This document shows positions 63,031-64,000 of a stretch of 64,000 nt of DNA, piece after piece. The stretch spans positions 10,731,001-10,795,000 of the forward strand of contig OX419755.1 in assembly GCA_948567375.1 (NCBI GenBank), given 5' to 3'. How positions within the stretch are numbered: position 1 is the first letter of the stretch; each line of letters begins with the position of its first letter. The stretch is from Lunularia cruciata (taxonomy: Eukaryota > Streptophyta > Marchantiopsida > Lunulariales > Lunulariaceae). The notes below the pieces were generated by a model that saw nothing but the letters and a program-made list of their open reading frames with translations, was not told where the DNA came from and searched no databases. The translations under genes were made by a program, and so were the position numbers.

Positions 63031-64000
63031 TGTACAAAGAACCCAAAGTTGGTGTTTGTAGGGATGCTTGTATTCAAGGAAGGAGGTATGTGGTACCCAC
63101 ATTTTTTGGTTTTGTTATATTTTGAAGAAGTGTATAATAGAAGGTGAATTGAAGCTGAAAGGCAAAACAAAGAAGACAAATTTTGTGTCAGGAGAGCGGA
63201 ACTTGGATCAGACTGGGCAAAGGTTAAACCCAAAGTAGGAAGACTTCCCCTTGAGGTGATCAACCCAATTCAAGGATACTATAACAAATTTCCTTTGGGT
63301 GTGTCATTCAAGAATGTATGATCAAGAAAGAGGTTGAATCTTGAGCAAGAAAAGGACTGAGAGTGACAAGAGTAATCCATGTAGACAGCGTGAGCTACAA
63401 GTGAAGAACAATTGAGGAATGAAAGCACATGTCAAAACTATAAGGTGAATTATTTGTTGAGTAATCTCCAAGATGTCAAGCAACTATCATGTGCCTCTGA
63501 GAAGCCATCCCAAAGTAATGTGGATTACAAAGCCGAGTGAGAGTTCAATTTTCAAGAATCCTAAGGGAGTGAGGATTCCAAGACCAAAAGATGGTAAAAT
63601 TATCTTCTAGTGACCACAAGTGAGAGATTGCCCGATGAAGGGTGAGAAGAACGATCCGTTCCTTGCAGTGAGAAATCCTGTGATTCATAGGTTAGACATG
63701 ATTGCAAGGATCAAGTCTAGAGTAGACTTTGCATCATGTTTCCGGCCTGGAACTTGAGTTTTTGAGGTCTCATGGCCAAAGTAGCCGCAAGCAATTCTAA
63801 GGAGGGTTGTGAGAACCAAGGGAAGAGAGGAAATCCATCTTGATGGACAAAGGAGAATTGGAGACTGGTCTTGGGAAGAGAGGCTAGTGAGGAGACCGGA
63901 GCAACATTCCTTGGGAAAAGATAGTCTACGGAGGACATTGAAAAAATCTGCAATTCTTTCATGGCACCGTGTATAAAGAATAGGTATAAGATCAATACCT
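63031..64000. other. No gene recognised; possibly 3' end of Ty3 element
   Basis: This follows the integrase remnant and may include its 3' LTR, but no repeat partner is in the window, so no boundary can be drawn. Confidence 0.35.

Overview
The window looks like nuclear DNA from a land plant, most likely a bryophyte such as a moss, though a lycophyte or fern is not excluded. The genes have many short exons with GT-AG introns. The spaces between them are filled with plant-type LTR retrotransposons: Ty3/gypsy with a chromodomain, Ty1/copia, and a non-LTR reverse transcriptase. One gene encodes strumpellin, a WASH-complex subunit that I believe is missing from flowering plants; this is the main reason for preferring an early-diverging lineage.

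Layout. 1-2.25 kb: 3' end of a chromovirus (Ty3/gypsy with chromodomain) and its 3' LTR, + strand. 2.6-3.5 kb: a second, decayed Ty3 integrase and chromodomain, + strand. 4.1-7.7 kb: a badly decayed Ty3 element on the - strand, readable from nucleocapsid to integrase C-terminus. 9.0-14.5 kb: AT microsatellites, then DNA with no gene I can recognise. 14.6-15.4 kb: a small heavy-metal-associated (HMA) domain gene, - strand. 18.5-22.2 kb: an eight-exon alpha/beta hydrolase gene, - strand. 22.2-28.8 kb: unassigned. 28.8-36.4 kb: a decayed reverse-transcriptase pseudogene interrupted by a structurally complete chromovirus (29567-35205, - strand) with two LTRs, a primer binding site, a polypurine tract and a 5-bp target duplication. 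40.1-44.3 kb: a six-exon PIG3-type quinone oxidoreductase, + strand. 47.2-57.6 kb: a 29-exon strumpellin gene, + strand, with an unbroken 1181-residue reading frame when spliced. 58.8-59.1 kb: a copia RNase H remnant. 59.5-60.9 kb: a 140-bp tandem array that runs directly into a decayed Ty3 pol (60.96-63.0 kb).

The four host genes do not form an obvious pathway: metal binding, a probably plastid hydrolase, a soluble NADPH-dependent reductase, and endosomal actin regulation. The strongest unusual signal is in the LTRs of the chromovirus family. They carry clusters of perfect heat-shock elements (GAAnnTTCnnGAA) just upstream of a TATA box, the layout expected of a heat-activated retrotransposon. 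All gene models were spliced by hand from reading frames, splice signals and family resemblance; nothing was run against a database.
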